Translations under genes and position numbers: made by a program | Shown: positions 27,228 through 36,323 of the stretch, piece after piece | Numbering within the stretch: position 1 is the stretch's first letter | Layout of the letters: each line of letters begins with the position of its first letter | Notes under the pieces: generated by a model | Told to the model about the DNA's origin: nothing | Seen by the model: the letters and a program-made list of their open reading frames with translations, nothing else | Database searches by the model: none | Assembly (NCBI GenBank): GCA_029933125.1 | Contig: JAOZOU010000009.1 | Location: 25,074 to 89,073, forward strand | DNA: 64,000 bases | Direction: 5' to 3' | DNA from: a bacterium | Lineage (GTDB): Bacteria > Arandabacterota > Arandabacteria > Arandabacterales > Arandabacteraceae

Positions 27228-27256
27228 TTGACCCATCCCAAGAGCTATGTTAGATT
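27228..27256 (+). promoter_or_regulatory. promoter of the sulfatase-like gene
   Basis: TTGACC (27228-27233) and TAGATT (27251-27256) are 17 bp apart. The TTG at 27228 could be misread as a start codon of the downstream gene, so this promoter supports the start at 27300. Confidence 0.55.
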
Positions 27257-27299
27257 GGGAATTGGAGAGGATCAGTGTTTATACTCGAAGGGGGAAGTT

Positions 27300-28661
27300 T
27301 TGCGCAGATGGTTCTGGATTCTCGTTGTACTGGCGATTCTAACCTGCGCACGTGAGCCCAAGCCCAATGTGGTCATCGTTACGATCGATACACTTCGTGC
27401 CGATCATCTGAGCTGCTATGGTTATTCCAAGCCTACGAGCCCACGCATAGATGACTTCGCAGGCAGGGCTATCCTCTTTGAGAAAGCATTCTCACAGGCA
27501 CCCCAAACGCTTCCATCGCATGCGTCCATCTTTACAGGCCTGCATCCCCGCCACCACAAATCAATCACGCATGAAAGTCCTCTTGCCGATGATGTAACGA
27601 CCCTCGCTGAGATTCTCAAACATAAGGATTACGAGACTGCTGCCTTCATTAGCAGTCATGCCCTCGACAGCAAGTACAATCTGACTCAGGGATTCAATAC
27701 CTATTGGGAGATTCAAAGGGAATACAGTGTCCCGGAACGCCAGAATGCACACCACTGGGGCAAGGATCTTACCACCGATGCTGTTCTTCGCTGGCTCAAG
27801 GAGCACCACAGCGACCGCTTCTTCCTCTGGGTACACTGGTTTCATCCTCATCGGCCTTACAATCCCCCAGAAGATTATCGAACGAGATTTGCTGGTCCCT
27901 ATGAGGGCGATGCTAACAGTTCGCCCGATTTTATTATCACTGTGTGGCAAAACAAGATTGAACTCGCTGATGAAGATGTGGCTTACCTGAGAGGATGTTA
28001 TGATGGGGAGGTAGCCTTCACTGATTATCAGGTAGGAAGATTACTTGATGAGCTCACCTCACTCGGGCTCATGAACAATACAATAATCATTCTAACATCC
28101 GATCATGGTGAGATCCTTTATGAGCATGAATATTACTTCGGACACGATATCGGACTTTATGATGAGTGTCTTTGGGTTCCTCTCATCTTCTATGGACCCG
28201 GCATTCTGGATGAGCATAAACGTATAGATAAGCCTGTTGAGACAATCGACATCATGCCAACTGTGCTGGATCTCCTTGAGATAGCAAAGCCGCAAGGCAT
28301 GGATGGTAAGAGCTTGCTTCCCCTCATTGCAGGTGGAAAGTTTGAGGGGTGCACCTATTTCTTCTCAGAGACATTTCCCTTCCCCGAGAAATCCTTGCCA
28401 CGTCATGCAGTAAGAACGAGAACCGCTAAACTGATCTGGCGCGAGACAGCGACCGGTGGAATTGAGAAGCATTTCTTTGATCTTGTAAAGGATCCAGAGG
28501 AAACTGAGAACGTCTATGACGTGAGCAATCCTGCCTGTGCACGCCTCGATTCAGTGCTTGGTGAATGGATCAAACCGGAGGGTCTTCATCCCGCACGCAT
28601 CCCGAGTGCCCGCGAGTCGGGAAGGTGGCGCATCCTCAAAAGCCTCGGCTACGTCAACTAA
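27300..28661 (+). CDS. sulfatase-like lipoprotein with Thr at the nucleophile position
   Basis: The product is 453 residues from TTG 27300, preceded by GGGGGAAG. A short signal peptide ends in LAILTC (Cys16), so it is a predicted lipoprotein. It has the alkaline phosphatase/sulfatase fold: NVVIVTIDTLRADHLSCYGY (metal Asp30), TLPSHASIFTG, WVHWFHPHRPYNPP and ILTSDHGE. In formylglycine sulfatases the nucleophile motif is C/S-x-P-S-R; here it is T70-L-P-S-H. Thr at this position occurs in phosphotransferases of the same fold (for example LTA synthase), so a phospho- or sulfo-transferase cannot be excluded. The C-terminus LKSLGYVN matches the other sulfatase-like protein (LKALGYIQ). A 36-bp repeat array begins 2 bp after its stop. 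Confidence 0.88.
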   Translation: MRRWFWILVVLAILTCAREPKPNVVIVTIDTLRADHLSCYGYSKPTSPRIDDFAGRAILFEKAFSQAPQTLPSHASIFTGLHPRHHKSITHESPLADDVTTLAEILKHKDYETAAFISSHALDSKYNLTQGFNTYWEIQREYSVPERQNAHHWGKDLTTDAVLRWLKEHHSDRFFLWVHWFHPHRPYNPPEDYRTRFAGPYEGDANSSPDFIITVWQNKIELADEDVAYLRGCYDGEVAFTDYQVGRLLDELTSLGLMNNTIIILTSDHGEILYEHEYYFGHDIGLYDECLWVPLIFYGPGILDEHKRIDKPVETIDIMPTVLDLLEIAKPQGMDGKSLLPLIAGGKFEGCTYFFSETFPFPEKSLPRHAVRTRTAKLIWRETATGGIEKHFFDLVKDPEETENVYDVSNPACARLDSVLGEWIKPEGLHPARIPSARESGRWRILKSLGYVN

Positions 28662-28662
28662 C

Positions 28663-28770
28663 GGGGTCGGAGCTAAAAACCTCCAAATCACCCATTTTGG
28701 GGTCGGAGCTAAAAAAACGCAAATCACCCAAAATGGGGTCGGAGCTAAAAAAATGCAAATTGGCTGGAAT
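28663..28770 (+). repeat. 36-bp REP-like tandem array (3 units)
   Basis: The 17-bp core GGGGTCGGAGCTAAAAA starts at 28663, 28699 and 28735, exactly 36 bp apart. The 19-bp parts between cores are similar to each other in units 1 and 2 (caaatcaccca). A reverse-orientation core lies at 28836-28852. The array is between convergent genes. Confidence 0.92.
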
Positions 28771-28835
28771 TGCCTCTTCCACAAGGCCCATGGCTCCTTA
28801 ACTCATTTACACACAAAGGGATACGCGTGTGCAGA

Positions 28836-28852
28836 TTTTTAGCTCCGACCCC
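28836..28852 (-). repeat. inverted single copy of the REP-like core
   Basis: The same 17-bp core occurs here on the minus strand, facing the array at 28663. The two could pair as a 17-bp stem. The stop codon TAA of the DUF89 gene (28839-28841) lies inside this core. Confidence 0.9.
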
Positions 28853-29711
28853 GGGTGAGGAGGTTGGAGGCGGTGGGGACGCCAAGACGTTCAGCAACTA
28901 TGGGGCATTTGGCTTTGAGGATAAAGAAGATTTGGCGCTCAGCGTCATCGAGAGTCTCATAATTTGCCTGCCCCTTGGATATCACCACACCAGCCTTAAA
29001 GAAAACATCCTTAAACTGGTCACTACATTCGCCGAGGATAATGCCGAGACTATCTGAGCCTGTCTCAATTATCTTTATCGGCTCACCAATTCCTGCTCTG
29101 ATTGCATCTTCGTAAGTTGCGTCATTGAGAATGCCTCGGCTTTTCACACTCACATAGACATCCTTTCCACGACGCACGAACTCATCGAGCAGAAATCGGT
29201 CGAAGACGATCTCACCGGCATTGTCACTTATGAGCAATATGTTCCTGGAGGCGATAACAGCTTCTAAGAGCTCCTCAGATTCATCAACCACAAGCTCCCC
29301 ACTTATTGTTTCCCTGAGAGTTTTCTCAAGATCAAATTCGCTGCCGACACCAAAATCTATAATGTTACCCGCCGCAGCAAGCTTAACACAGAGCTTTATT
29401 CTGCCTACCTCATCAAGTTGCAAGAATCTCTTTTGAATTTCAGGCTTGATATGCTCGTACATCGCAAGAGCTTCGACAGTGGTTTCCCACTTTAGCTTCT
29501 CAAATGGATCAACATTGCTGAGCAAGTGATCACCTGAGCGAATTGCCCTTGTCGCAAGAATCGCCGGGGGCACACCGTGGTCGAGATCCATTAAGGCTTC
29601 CATCGCCTTACGAGCAATCTCAACCTGGCTATTCTCATCAAGTCCAGCAATCCTTGCTGTCCGTATAGCCTGTCTGACTGAACACGGAATGCACTCAGGG
29701 GAAGATTTCAC
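28839..29711 (-). CDS. DUF89 (ARMT1-like) metal-dependent phosphatase-type protein
   Basis: The product is 290 residues from GTG 29711, with AGGAG upstream. It has the prokaryotic DUF89 signature: CIPC near the N-terminus (Cys7, Cys10), GNIIDFGVG in the middle, ILLISDNAGEIVFD, and ISKGQANYETL near the end. DUF89 proteins are carbohydrate-phosphate phosphatases active on damaged sugar phosphates; the CxxC subgroup is common in bacteria and archaea. The last codons (GRS and stop) come from the REP-like core, so the native C-terminus was probably changed by repeat insertion. It starts 10 bp after the stop of the amidotransferase-like gene. Confidence 0.88.
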   Translation of the reverse strand: MKSSPECIPCSVRQAIRTARIAGLDENSQVEIARKAMEALMDLDHGVPPAILATRAIRSGDHLLSNVDPFEKLKWETTVEALAMYEHIKPEIQKRFLQLDEVGRIKLCVKLAAAGNIIDFGVGSEFDLEKTLRETISGELVVDESEELLEAVIASRNILLISDNAGEIVFDRFLLDEFVRRGKDVYVSVKSRGILNDATYEDAIRAGIGEPIKIIETGSDSLGIILGECSDQFKDVFFKAGVVISKGQANYETLDDAERQIFFILKAKCPIVAERLGVPTASNLLTRGRS

Positions 29712-29721
29712 TTCTTGCTCC

Positions 29722-31005
29722 TCACGTTTTTTGTTGCTTCTTACGAGCCGCAGGGAAGAGAACGTTGTTTAGAATCAGCCGATAGCCAGGGGAATTCTTA
29801 TGAAGTGCAAGATCCGTCGGTGGATCTCCAATCATATGCTGATAATCCTCGGGGTCATGGCCCCCATAAAATGTGAAGGTGCCACGTCCATAGGTTCCAT
29901 GAAGATACTTGACCTCATCTTGCCCTTCGGTCTCAGCCAGAATCGTGACTGTTTTCTTTATCAGGTGCTTCTCGTATCCAGTTGTCTGCCCCATGAAACC
30001 CTTTATGACCGAGACATGATTCTGCGTCAGCATAGTTGGAATGGGATCGTGTTTGGCTGAGAATTCAAAAAGTGTGAAGTAATCATTTGCCTGACCTCGC
30101 CTTGCCGCACGCGGGCTGGTATCAATATCGGAATATTCGTAGACAAACGGATTGGGTATAACTTTAAAACCCGTGAAGCAAAGTGTTTTGGAATAGTCGA
30201 GTTTCTCCTGATAGTTGGGATCTGGTGGATCACCATCAAAAACACTATCAACGATATCGTCATTTTCTGCAGCGAGAGCGATATCATAGGAATCGGTTGC
30301 TGAACACATCGCAAAAAGGAAGCCGCCCCTCGCCACATAATCTTTTATCCTCCTTGCAACAGCCTTCTTGAGTTCTGAAACTTTGCTAAAGCCCAGCTTA
30401 TGGGCAAGCGCCTCAGATGTAGCCACCCGTTTCTTATACCAATCTGCATTACGATAGCTCGCATAGAATTTCCCATATTGACCCGTGAAATCCTCATGAT
30501 GAAGGTGCAGCCAATCATATTCGTCTAGTTTGCCAGCAAGTACTTCTTCATCATAGACGATGTCATAAGGTATCTCAGCATAGTCGAGTGCAAGTCTTAC
30601 AGCATCATCCCATGGCTCACGATCTGGTGGGACATAGACGGCAATAGCAGGAGCTTTCTCAAGAAGCACGACTTCCATATTCTCCTCTTCAATTGTTCTA
30701 TATATCTTGGCAGCGTCACCTTCTGATATCACACTGTAACTAACGCCCATTAGGGTTGCCTTCCTCGCCATTACATCCCTTGCATCCACCATGAAGGATC
30801 CACCGCGATAGTTGAGCAACCACTCAACGTTGAAGCCTTGCTCGAGACACCAATAGGCAAGCCCATAGGCTTTGAGGTGATCTGTCTGATTGAGATCCAT
30901 ATAGATAAGGATACGATCGGCTACCGCTGTCGCTGCAAGACCGAGGACAATGAAACAGACAAGAAGGACTTTAAGAATCTGATGATTGACTTGATCTAAG
31001 GCCAT
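29722..31005 (-). CDS. secreted glutamine-amidotransferase-like protein
   Basis: The product is 427 residues with a signal peptide (VLLVCFIVLGLAATAVA). The N-terminal pattern is RILIYMDLNQTDHLKAYGLA, followed by VEWLLNYRGGSF. Proteins like this are often labelled asparagine synthetase B in databases, but no synthetase domains are seen here. The middle (KDYVARGGFLFAMCSATDSYD) has the G-F-L-F-A-x-C look of a class I amidotransferase/ThuA or DUF4159-like fold. The C-terminus includes HGTYGRGTFTFYGGHDPEDY. The biochemical role is unknown. Start ATG 31005 with GGAGGA is inside the last 35 bp of the TPR gene. Confidence 0.7.
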   Translation of the reverse strand: MALDQVNHQILKVLLVCFIVLGLAATAVADRILIYMDLNQTDHLKAYGLAYWCLEQGFNVEWLLNYRGGSFMVDARDVMARKATLMGVSYSVISEGDAAKIYRTIEEENMEVVLLEKAPAIAVYVPPDREPWDDAVRLALDYAEIPYDIVYDEEVLAGKLDEYDWLHLHHEDFTGQYGKFYASYRNADWYKKRVATSEALAHKLGFSKVSELKKAVARRIKDYVARGGFLFAMCSATDSYDIALAAENDDIVDSVFDGDPPDPNYQEKLDYSKTLCFTGFKVIPNPFVYEYSDIDTSPRAARRGQANDYFTLFEFSAKHDPIPTMLTQNHVSVIKGFMGQTTGYEKHLIKKTVTILAETEGQDEVKYLHGTYGRGTFTFYGGHDPEDYQHMIGDPPTDLALHKNSPGYRLILNNVLFPAARKKQQKT

Positions 31006-32794
31006 CTATCTTCCTCCTCGCCTCACCTGCCGCAACACTTTCGGGAAAGCGCAGAATAAGATCCTCATATGTCTCCTTCGCCTTTTCAATCTCATCAAGC
31101 TCAACATAGATGTCAGCAATTGCCTCAAGTGCAGCTGGTGCTATATGACTTGCGAGGCTGTCAGCTATTACTCTGTAGATCGCGATCGCCAGGTTGGGGT
31201 TACCAGCCCTACGATAGATCTCAGCTAGTCTTCTCAGACTTTCAACCTTGATAGGTTTCAATTGAATCTTGCTAAGACTAAGATATCTATCCTTTGCCTC
31301 CTCGATGCGTCCCCGCCTCTCGAGAAGATAAGCCTGCGCGAGTTGTCCAAGCTCCTGGGGGTACTTCTCGCCAGCCTTGCTTGCCCTTATCAGCATCAGC
31401 CTTTCAATGCAGTCGTTGGCAAGATCCTCCTGGGGATATTGCCTCAAAGCGACATTGTAATAGGATACTGCTTCATCAAACTTTCCCTCATACAAACTTA
31501 TCTCGCCAAGATTGTAGAATGCCTCCTGAGCAAGTGCGCCTTGCCATTCAATCTCAACAAGATCATATGTCTCGAAAGCTTTCTCAAGATCACCAAGTTT
31601 TACAAGGCAGTCCCCTTTGATATTGACAGCCCTCGCAAGCAACTCAGGTGATCTGGTATTGCTTATAACCTTATCAGCCTCCTTAACTGCATTTTGAAAA
31701 TTGTCACTGTTGTAATAGATATCAGCGCGAGCAAGCACAGCATCCCATGCCCACTTGGTTCCCACAAAACGGTCTACCAGATCTTGATACGTCTTCAAGG
31801 CGTCCTCAACATCATTGCCAAGGTACTCACATTGCGCTTTCTTGAGAAGAACATCAGCCAGATTTAGGCCGGATTGCTTAAGCTTTGCAACCAGTTCATA
31901 TGCCTTAGCACACTCCTCAAAACAGCCTCTCCTCGTTGCCTCTCGAGCAAACAGGGGCAGACTGCGCGCTAACTCGCGTTCGTTGCCAGCGCCGGCTTGG
32001 ATCTCCTCAAGCGCAGCCTTGCAGTTGCCATCCAGAAGATAAAGTTGCCAGAGTACTCGACTGACGACGTCTGCAAATTCCTTGCGAGATTTTTCAGCAA
32101 CAAGAGCACTTATGACCTCAGCCCTGGCTTCATCATCACTGGCAAGATCAAGAATCTTCTGAGCAAACCTTTGAGGTACCCCCTTCTCACCTCCTCGGTT
32201 CTCGCTTGCAAATCGCAGCAGATACTCATGGACTGCATCACCAACCCTGCCTGCGTCGATATAAAGACGAATAGCTTCAGGCCCGAAAAGGGTGGAATCC
32301 CCGGTCGCCTTCCGAGCTCTTGTGATAATATCTATCACACCTTCCCTATCCCCGATCTCCGCAAGCACATTCATTGCAAGGGTGTAAGTCCATTCCTCAT
32401 CGGGTGCAGTCGAGATTATTTTCTCAAGAATCTCCATCCCCCTTTTCGTGTTACCCTTGAGGAAGCTTACAAGTGCAAGTTTTGCTTTCAGCGCATTCTC
32501 ATTGGGGTGATTCTTAAGAAAAGAGGAGAGTATCTTTTCAGCCTTTGAATAGTTGTGTGTCTCTATCAGAACATCTGCGTAGACTCTGACAACCGTAGCA
32601 TCATCACTTGCTTTCCTGTAAAGTGCGTCCAGCTCGGCGAGAGCCTTATCAATCTTGCCCTCAGAAAGGTACCTTCGCGCAGTTGCTAAGCTGCGATCCC
32701 TTGTCTGCGGTGTAACATCAGCCGCCAGGCAAGTCCCAACAGCAAGCAAGACAAAAGCAAATGTAAGAGTGGCACAAAACAATTTCTTCATCAC
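30971..32794 (-). CDS. periplasmic TPR-repeat protein
   Basis: The 607-residue product has a signal peptide (KKLFCATLTFAFVLLAVGT, cleavage near CLAAD), so it acts outside the cytoplasm. The rest is about a dozen TPR units (for example ARRYLSEGKIDKALAELDAL, AEKILSSFLKNHPNENALKA, AVSYYNVALRQYPQEDLAN and AKETYEDLILRFPESVAAG). Such proteins act as scaffolds for envelope complexes. The first 4 bp overlap the DUF4175 gene and the end overlaps the next gene by 35 bp, so translation of the three is probably coupled. The partner is presumably one of these neighbours. Confidence 0.88.
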   Translation of the reverse strand: MMKKLFCATLTFAFVLLAVGTCLAADVTPQTRDRSLATARRYLSEGKIDKALAELDALYRKASDDATVVRVYADVLIETHNYSKAEKILSSFLKNHPNENALKAKLALVSFLKGNTKRGMEILEKIISTAPDEEWTYTLAMNVLAEIGDREGVIDIITRARKATGDSTLFGPEAIRLYIDAGRVGDAVHEYLLRFASENRGGEKGVPQRFAQKILDLASDDEARAEVISALVAEKSRKEFADVVSRVLWQLYLLDGNCKAALEEIQAGAGNERELARSLPLFAREATRRGCFEECAKAYELVAKLKQSGLNLADVLLKKAQCEYLGNDVEDALKTYQDLVDRFVGTKWAWDAVLARADIYYNSDNFQNAVKEADKVISNTRSPELLARAVNIKGDCLVKLGDLEKAFETYDLVEIEWQGALAQEAFYNLGEISLYEGKFDEAVSYYNVALRQYPQEDLANDCIERLMLIRASKAGEKYPQELGQLAQAYLLERRGRIEEAKDRYLSLSKIQLKPIKVESLRRLAEIYRRAGNPNLAIAIYRVIADSLASHIAPAALEAIADIYVELDEIEKAKETYEDLILRFPESVAAGEARRKIDGLRSSQSSDS

Positions 32795-35700
32795 TTCGCC
32801 TCTTTCCCCGCCGCAATTGCCTCAAGGTAGGCTCTTATGAGATTCTCATATTCAGGTGGATAGTAGCCCTTCTTGCGATAGAGCATGTCCTGAAGAAACC
32901 TTTCTCTTTCCTCAAGCGAAAGCTCTGGCGGCGGTTTAATCTCATATTCTCCACCAGGTCTCGATTGACGCCTCCTCGAATAGTCTCTTCGCCTCAATGA
33001 TTTTTGTGCATTGAGCAATCGGGTGAGAATCTTCTCCTGACGGCGTATTGTTTCCTCATCCACATGTTGATTCTTAAGATCATCAACAACTTTACGAGCT
33101 TCCTCTGCAAGATCGTCCAATCTGCCAAGGATCTCACTTCGACCCCTAAGCTCCCGAGCAATATCTTCGATCCCTTTTCTCACAGTCTCCTGCTCCGCTG
33201 CAAGCCGAGCCATCTGAGCACGCTGCTCCATAGAGAGCCCTCCCTGACTCAGATCCTGCAACTGCTGTGTCCCCATGTTGATTCCCATCTGCATGCAACA
33301 CATGCTCTCAAGATTCTTGAAGGTTTCGCACAATCCACTCGGCGATGAGCAACTACTTGCCTGATCCATTGCATCCATGAGTGCTGTAACAAGCTGATTC
33401 ATCTTACCCAGAGCAGCTCTACCTTGCTGCCTGGCAAGTCCGGGCTTCTGCTGAGCAATGATTTCAGATGTACTCTCAAGATCTTTTGCTATCTGAAGAA
33501 CAGCTCCGCCAAGGCGTGGACCGATAAAGAGACTCTTGCGGGCTGCCTTGAAAATGTGATCGGCAACACGATCAAGCGCTTCCTTGTAGATAACCTCACG
33601 TCTGGCAAGATCCGAAAGCCTCTTCCCACGAGTTGTATCAATCTCAGCAAGGACCTCTTCATGGCGTTGCGATACATCTCTAAGTACATCGATGGCATTT
33701 CTGAGAGCTTCCATGAGGGCCCTCTTATCCTCACCCATAAGAGCATCGCGTGTGGTTTGAAGCATCATGGCGAGTTTAGCCATATCGACTTCAGCCTGCT
33801 TACCTTGTGCACTCGCTTCAGCCTGATTGCCAGCCTGCATCGCGGACATAGCCATTGACATCGAGCCCGAAATGTTTTGGGCCTTCAGGAATTCGCCCGC
33901 CTTGCGGATCTCTCCCTCGAGAGGATTACCCTGCTCCTTGAGAAGTTCGGCGAGCTGGTTCATCATCTCCTCAAGCGCATTTGTCTTATCAATTAGAGCC
34001 TTCTCCTTTGAAGCCGCCTCCTTAAGATCGCCACCCTCTTCAATCTTCTTGTTGAGCCCGCTCTGCTCATCTGCTATCTGCTTTGCAAGATTGGTGACGG
34101 CCTCCATCCTTTGTTGTAATTTCATCTTCTTCAGGAGCTCAATTGTCCTATCGAGACGCCGCAGAAGATCCTCCTGAGATATGTTGAAGTTCTCCATCGC
34201 CTGTCTTATTTCCTCAGGTGAGAGCTGCTGGAGGGCTTGCTGCATCTTCTCAATAGCCTTGAGTAATTCCTCAGACGCAACCTCATTTATGAGCTGCCTC
34301 ACCTCTTCCATCTTCTCAATTATTTCAAAAGTGATGAGATTATTTTCGTTCATGCGGTTGAGTGTTTCATCGAGAGATGCTGAAATATCCTCGAGGCGAT
34401 CAAGAAGTTCCTTGTGCTTCTCAAGATTCTGCTCGAGGGCTTGTTGCTCCTCCCATCCAACTTCTGACTTGCGCTTCATGTTTTCGATGAGATTGTCGAT
34501 TTCCTCCTTAAGCTCGGAAGCTTCATCAGCAACCTCTTCCAGCTCACCGATATCCTGCTCCTGCTCATTCTCAATAGCCTGGTAAATCTCATGGATGGCC
34601 GGAACCTTGAATGTATGGACATCGCTCTTTGCATACTTGGGACCTTTGAGAGCATCGTTGTCAGCCACAGCAACCCAATAGGTCACAACGTCTCCAGGGA
34701 AAAGATTCAGTTCACTCACATTCCAATCAAGATCTGCTCTTGCATGAGTGGTGCCTTTGAAATCGAGGGCTATGGATGAAGTCTCTGAAGGCGCAGCATA
34801 GTGAAGTCGCATCTGCGATATGCCATAGTCATCAACAGCCACAACTGAAAGGGGGACAAGCATGTCAGCCTCAAGCATCATCTCTTCCTGCGGGCTTTCG
34901 ATGCGAACGTAGGGTGGATCATCAGGGACAACATTGATCGTGTGAGGCCCGTGGGGCTCGGAACTAAGCCCACCGGCTGCAAGGTTAATGGTGTATGATA
35001 GGTTCTCATGTATGGTCACCGAGATTGCCAGGGAGTCTTTGCGCTCGACGAGCTTCAGACGGTGCTGCTTCGGCTTGTTATCTTCTATTGTGAGCCAAGC
35101 GCTGTCAGGTTCACAATTGGCTTCAAGCAGGAATTGGACACGTGTACCATAGGGAGCAGTTATATCCCAGATTCCTTTGGGGAGGATCTGTTCATCTCTA
35201 CCTGTGTAGGCTGGATAAGTGAGTTTAACTATGCCTCCGACTATTCTGGGTTTCTCATAGACTGAGATTGCATAGGTCGTACTCCTCTCATCTCCGTAAG
35301 TGACAAAGTAAGCTATGTCCCTGTCAACGCTTGGCAAGATGGTTGCGAAAACTCGCTTAGCCTTGCCCTCGGATTCAGCGAGATTCATTTCAAAGGCTGT
35401 CTCTGCACCATCTTGAAGCATGTGAAGCGTGGCTCTTCCTGGGGTGAAGCCTGTAATCTCAGCCGAAACTGTGAGGCTATCGCCGGCAAGCATCTTGTGG
35501 TTACCAGGGCTTACCCGGAGTTCAATTCCACTTGAAGGCGTAAGAGCAAGGAAATATCCGAATCGCTCAAGGGAGTAGGAAAGAGTTGGGGAATCGTAGC
35601 TTCTCCAGGCAGCTGCAAATGCAACTGTGGCGAGCAAGGGAATAGCCCAGAGAAGCAATCTCTTCTGACTTGCTATTACATCAATGCGCACACTTTCTAT

Positions 35701-36111
35701 CTTCTGGTTTATATCCTCAAGCACTCGCTTGATGAGGATATTGGAATAGCCAAGGCGCTCACTATCAACCTCACTGAGCTCAAGAGCGGTTAAGACATCG
35801 TGCCCGATCTCTCGGAGCTCAGAAGCTATGCGAGCAGCATAGGCTTTTAGGGAATGGGAAACGGAAAAAACCCTTACCATCCCATAGACAAGCCCCGCAA
35901 ATGCGCTGACTGCCGAGACAAGGGCAAGCAATCTCAACCACATCCTCGCAATTCCAAAGCCTAAGTCAAGAAAACTTGTCACAAGCCACCCGAAGCCCAA
36001 GATGGTGCAAGCGATGACAATCGCAGTTGCAACTGCAATGAGAATGCTTTTAAGCCTGACCCTCTCAAGTCTGGAAACTATTTTCTCGATCGGTCCGTAG
36101 CGGGTTGGCAT
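32791..36111 (-). CDS. DUF4175-family membrane protein with long coiled coil
   Basis: The product is 1106 residues. Two membrane segments (about 24-50 and 58-80) and a third (about 150-168) precede Ig-like beta domains (about 195-500, including VSPGNHKMLAGDSLTVSAEI and DDYGISQMRLHY). From about 510 to 1060 the sequence is helical and very charged, with Gln/Glu/Met-rich coiled coils (for example EEMMNQLAELLKEQGNPLEG and SMSMAMSAMQAGNQAEASAQ). This is the layout of DUF4175 proteins, which are widespread in FCB bacteria and have no known biochemical activity. ATG 36111 follows AGAGGT. It overlaps the TPR gene by 4 bp. A membrane-anchored scaffold for the periplasmic TPR protein is inferred. Confidence 0.85.
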   Translation of the reverse strand: MPTRYGPIEKIVSRLERVRLKSILIAVATAIVIACTILGFGWLVTSFLDLGFGIARMWLRLLALVSAVSAFAGLVYGMVRVFSVSHSLKAYAARIASELREIGHDVLTALELSEVDSERLGYSNILIKRVLEDINQKIESVRIDVIASQKRLLLWAIPLLATVAFAAAWRSYDSPTLSYSLERFGYFLALTPSSGIELRVSPGNHKMLAGDSLTVSAEITGFTPGRATLHMLQDGAETAFEMNLAESEGKAKRVFATILPSVDRDIAYFVTYGDERSTTYAISVYEKPRIVGGIVKLTYPAYTGRDEQILPKGIWDITAPYGTRVQFLLEANCEPDSAWLTIEDNKPKQHRLKLVERKDSLAISVTIHENLSYTINLAAGGLSSEPHGPHTINVVPDDPPYVRIESPQEEMMLEADMLVPLSVVAVDDYGISQMRLHYAAPSETSSIALDFKGTTHARADLDWNVSELNLFPGDVVTYWVAVADNDALKGPKYAKSDVHTFKVPAIHEIYQAIENEQEQDIGELEEVADEASELKEEIDNLIENMKRKSEVGWEEQQALEQNLEKHKELLDRLEDISASLDETLNRMNENNLITFEIIEKMEEVRQLINEVASEELLKAIEKMQQALQQLSPEEIRQAMENFNISQEDLLRRLDRTIELLKKMKLQQRMEAVTNLAKQIADEQSGLNKKIEEGGDLKEAASKEKALIDKTNALEEMMNQLAELLKEQGNPLEGEIRKAGEFLKAQNISGSMSMAMSAMQAGNQAEASAQGKQAEVDMAKLAMMLQTTRDALMGEDKRALMEALRNAIDVLRDVSQRHEEVLAEIDTTRGKRLSDLARREVIYKEALDRVADHIFKAARKSLFIGPRLGGAVLQIAKDLESTSEIIAQQKPGLARQQGRAALGKMNQLVTALMDAMDQASSCSSPSGLCETFKNLESMCCMQMGINMGTQQLQDLSQGGLSMEQRAQMARLAAEQETVRKGIEDIARELRGRSEILGRLDDLAEEARKVVDDLKNQHVDEETIRRQEKILTRLLNAQKSLRRRDYSRRRQSRPGGEYEIKPPPELSLEERERFLQDMLYRKKGYYPPEYENLIRAYLEAIAAGKEAK

Positions 36112-36323
36112 CGGCTACCTCTGTTGTTATATCTGGCTGCTACCGCTGTTGGCCAGCCCCTTGGGCGTGTCTATTACCAGGCCTTATAGATACCTCTCTA
36201 GCATATGTCCATTGGTCATTGAGTGCTTCATCGGTGCCACACAGGCGCACCTTAAAATTAGTGGTCTCGCATGAAATCTGTGCCCGTGCTTCACCAAACT
36301 CCTCTAAGATGCACCTAACCTAT

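Noticed and set aside
28663-28770. Array with 36-bp period, resembling a CRISPR array
   Set aside because: The core is 17 bp, the intervening 19-bp parts are similar to each other, there are only three units and no cas genes; it is a tandem repeat.
28537-28842. Open frame with 12-residue repeats (GVGAKK)
   Set aside because: It is a translation of the 36-bp noncoding repeats, with no ribosome site or start upstream.
29722-31005. Asparagine synthetase B
   Set aside because: This label is often given to the family, but neither the glutaminase nor the synthetase domain motifs are present and the protein is secreted.
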